Shown piece by piece: positions 62,382 to 64,000 of a stretch of DNA of 64,000 bases. How positions within the stretch are numbered: position 1 is the first letter of the stretch; each line of letters starts with the position of its first letter. The notes under the pieces were generated by a model that had not been told where the DNA came from, made no database searches, and worked only from the letters and a program-made list of their open reading frames with translations. The DNA is from Planctomycetota bacterium (GTDB lineage: Bacteria > Planctomycetota > Planctomycetia > Gemmatales > Gemmataceae): NCBI GenBank assembly GCA_021781415.1, contig JAJXWW010000176.1:29958-93957 (forward strand). The letters run 5' to 3'. The position numbers were made by a program, and so were the translations under genes.

Positions 62382-63887
62382 ATGAACGAGCAGAAAAAAA
62401 ACGAACCGAATCTCGAAGGCGAATTCGACCGCAACATGGGGCTTTTCGACGCCACGATGGTCGTCGTCGGTTCGATGATCGGCTCCGGCATATTCATCGT
62501 TCCAGCCAAGATGGCGAGCGAGTTGGGCAGCCCCGGCTGGCTGTTGATCGCTTGGACGATCACCGGACTGTTGACCGTCAGCGCGGCGCTTTCCTACGGC
62601 GAACTGGCGGCCATGATGCCGCGCGCGGGAGGTCAATATCTCTATCTGCGCGAGGCGTTTTCGCCGATGGTTGGCTTCCTCTACGGTTGGACGCTCTTCC
62701 TGGTGATTCAAACCGGCTTCATCGCGGCGGTGGCCGTCGCCTTCGCGCGCTATGTCGGCGTCCTTTGGCCGACCGTGGCCGAGAACAACTATCTGCTCGG
62801 TCCCTGGCATGTGTCTTCCGGTTACGCCGTGTCGCTCTCTACCGCTCAGTTCGCCGGCATCCTCATGATCGCCCTCTTGACCGCGACGAACATTTGCGGT
62901 CTTCGATATGGCAAAATCGTTCAGAATCTCTTTACCGTCGCCAAAACCGGAGCCTTGCTGGGTCTCATCGTCGTTGGCTTCGCGCTCGGCTGGAACGCCG
63001 AGGCGGTGCGCTCCAATTTCGGCGATTTGTGGACGGCGCGCGGGACGCTGAGCGATCTCGATGGCGGTCTGACGGCGGCGACGGCGTTCGGCTTGTTCGT
63101 GGCCTTGTGCGTGTCGCAGACGGGTTCGCTGTTCTCCTCGGATACGTGGAACAATGTTACGTTCACGGCCGGCGAAGTCCGCCAACCGCGCCGCAATCTG
63201 CCGCTGTCGTTGCTGCTGGGCACTACTTCGGTGATCGCCCTCTATCTGTTGGCGAATCTCGCCTACTTGGTGACCCTGCCGTTCGCCGACATTCAGCAAG
63301 CCGAGAGCGGCCGCGTGGCCACTTTGGCTCTCTCGCGCATCTTTCCCGATTTCGGCGTACCGATGATGGCGGCGGCGATTGTGATCTCGACGTTTGGATG
63401 TAACAACGGTCTCATCCTTGCCGGCGCGCGGGCCTACTATGCCATGGCCCGCGATGGCTTGTTCTTCGCGTCCGCGGGCCGTCTCAATGCCGCGCGGGTG
63501 CCGGCCTGGGGATTGTTATTGCAAGGCGCGTGGGCGGCACTGCTCGTCCTGCCGCGAACCTACAATGTGAAAGAGGGAAAATACGGCAATCTGTACGACG
63601 ATCTGCTCGACTACATCATCTCGGCGGCGCTGCTGTTCTACGTCTTGACCATCGCCGGCGTTTATCGTCTCCGCAGAACCAGGCCCCATGCGGATCGCCC
63701 CTATCGCGCGTTCGGCTATCCTCTGATACCGGGCTTCTATCTCGTCGGCGCGACCGCAATCGTCGTGGTCTTGATCTTTTATCGCCCCATGACGACTTGG
63801 CCGGGCATGATTATCGTCTTAACGGGTCTTCCGGTGTACTGGCTCTGGTCTCATTCCCAATCCCGAGTCGATGCCGTCCGTTTTTAA
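62382..63887 (+). CDS. APC-family amino acid permease
   Basis: The 501-residue membrane protein starts at 62382 (AGAGGA upstream). It has twelve or thirteen hydrophobic segments. The APC substrate-binding signature GSMIGSGIFIVPAKMA appears in the first helix, with SYGELAAMMPRAGGQYLYLREAF after it and PLSLLLGTTSVIALYLLANLAYL later. Such proteins import amino acids or polyamines by proton or sodium coupling, or exchange them. Substrate cannot be read from sequence. It is divergent from the RND gene. Confidence 0.92.
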   Translation: MNEQKKNEPNLEGEFDRNMGLFDATMVVVGSMIGSGIFIVPAKMASELGSPGWLLIAWTITGLLTVSAALSYGELAAMMPRAGGQYLYLREAFSPMVGFLYGWTLFLVIQTGFIAAVAVAFARYVGVLWPTVAENNYLLGPWHVSSGYAVSLSTAQFAGILMIALLTATNICGLRYGKIVQNLFTVAKTGALLGLIVVGFALGWNAEAVRSNFGDLWTARGTLSDLDGGLTAATAFGLFVALCVSQTGSLFSSDTWNNVTFTAGEVRQPRRNLPLSLLLGTTSVIALYLLANLAYLVTLPFADIQQAESGRVATLALSRIFPDFGVPMMAAAIVISTFGCNNGLILAGARAYYAMARDGLFFASAGRLNAARVPAWGLLLQGAWAALLVLPRTYNVKEGKYGNLYDDLLDYIISAALLFYVLTIAGVYRLRRTRPHADRPYRAFGYPLIPGFYLVGATAIVVVLIFYRPMTTWPGMIIVLTGLPVYWLWSHSQSRVDAVRF

Positions 63888-63891
63888 CAGT

Positions 63892-64000
63892 ACAGCGCTA
63901 CTCCCCTCTCCCCTGTACTCAGGGGAGAGGGGTCGGGGGTGAGGGGTTTGATGAAAACGAGTGGTTTCGGCGTCTCCTTTCGTCTCTTACCCCTCATCGG
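63892..64000. repeat. MITE-like palindromic element, copy 3 (cut by window edge)
   Basis: Starts ACAGTACAGCGCTACTCCCC directly after the permease stop. It has the first module (CCCCTGTACTCAGGGGAGAGG) and spacer GTTTGATGAAAACGAGTGG in the same orientation as copy 2. The second module begins at the right edge and is incomplete. Confidence 0.8.

Overview
The window looks like chromosome of a planctomycete, most likely a Gemmata-type one (order Gemmatales). The evidence is its content: a DUF1549/DUF1553 'planctomycete cytochrome c' protein, a DUF1501 Tat-exported protein, a DUF1559 protein with a prepilin-type N-terminus, a BBP7-type outer-membrane barrel, a membrane-anchored Ser/Thr kinase, a WD40 protein with about 21 repeats, an EF-hand protein with Gly/Pro-rich tracts, and high GC. 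Genes are mostly in short same-strand runs. No rRNA, convincing tRNA, CRISPR array, transposase or integrase was seen.

Layout. 1-8.4 kb (minus): truncated DUF1549/1553 gene, a secreted propeller plus PHP/DUF3604-like protein, an EF-G-like GTPase and hisA. 8.6-12 kb (plus): BBP7 barrel, TolC-like protein, membrane protein. 12-20 kb (minus): MOSC protein, TPR protein, J-domain-like protein translationally coupled to a 974-residue TPR protein, a predicted outer-membrane protein and a Ser/Thr kinase. 20-23.3 kb (plus): intradiol-dioxygenase-like, EF-hand and zinc-ribbon proteins. 23.2-27 kb (minus): PEGA lipoprotein and WD40 protein. 27-34 kb: repeat array, an ABC exporter with degenerate ATPase motifs, an inositol-monophosphatase-family protein, ung, a DUF2203-like protein, a site-2 protease and a lone MlaE-type permease. 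34-39.6 kb (minus): sugar isomerase-like protein, an AAA ATPase coupled to a TOPRIM-like protein, cobalamin adenosyltransferase, a new 46-residue basic protein with a structured leader, folD and a sirtuin. 39.8-47.5 kb (plus): response regulator, a thioredoxin/NHL protein, DUF1559 protein, lipoprotein, phosphatidylserine synthase, riboflavin synthase and a MutS2-like protein. 47.5-53.9 kb: a three-gene cargo block bounded by two copies of the mutS2 3' end. 53.9-64 kb: paired VWA proteins, a lipoate-ligase-family protein, DUF1501 protein, RND pump and amino-acid permease.

The strongest discovery is at 40296-41942. An in-frame TGA at 40539 falls exactly at the first Cys position of a thioredoxin CxxC motif (giving UxxC), and a 16-position hairpin with a GGUC apical loop follows at 40555-40590. 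The gene therefore reads as a selenoprotein of the NHLRC2-like (thioredoxin plus NHL propeller) family. A standard gene caller would split or truncate it.

Other points are the 6.2-kb block flanked by duplicated mutS2 ends, an ATPase/TOPRIM-like pair that could be a defence module, an ABC transporter lacking most catalytic motifs, and a family of GC-rich palindromic MITE-like elements with at least six copies or copy groups. All functional statements rest on motif recognition by eye; no database search was run.
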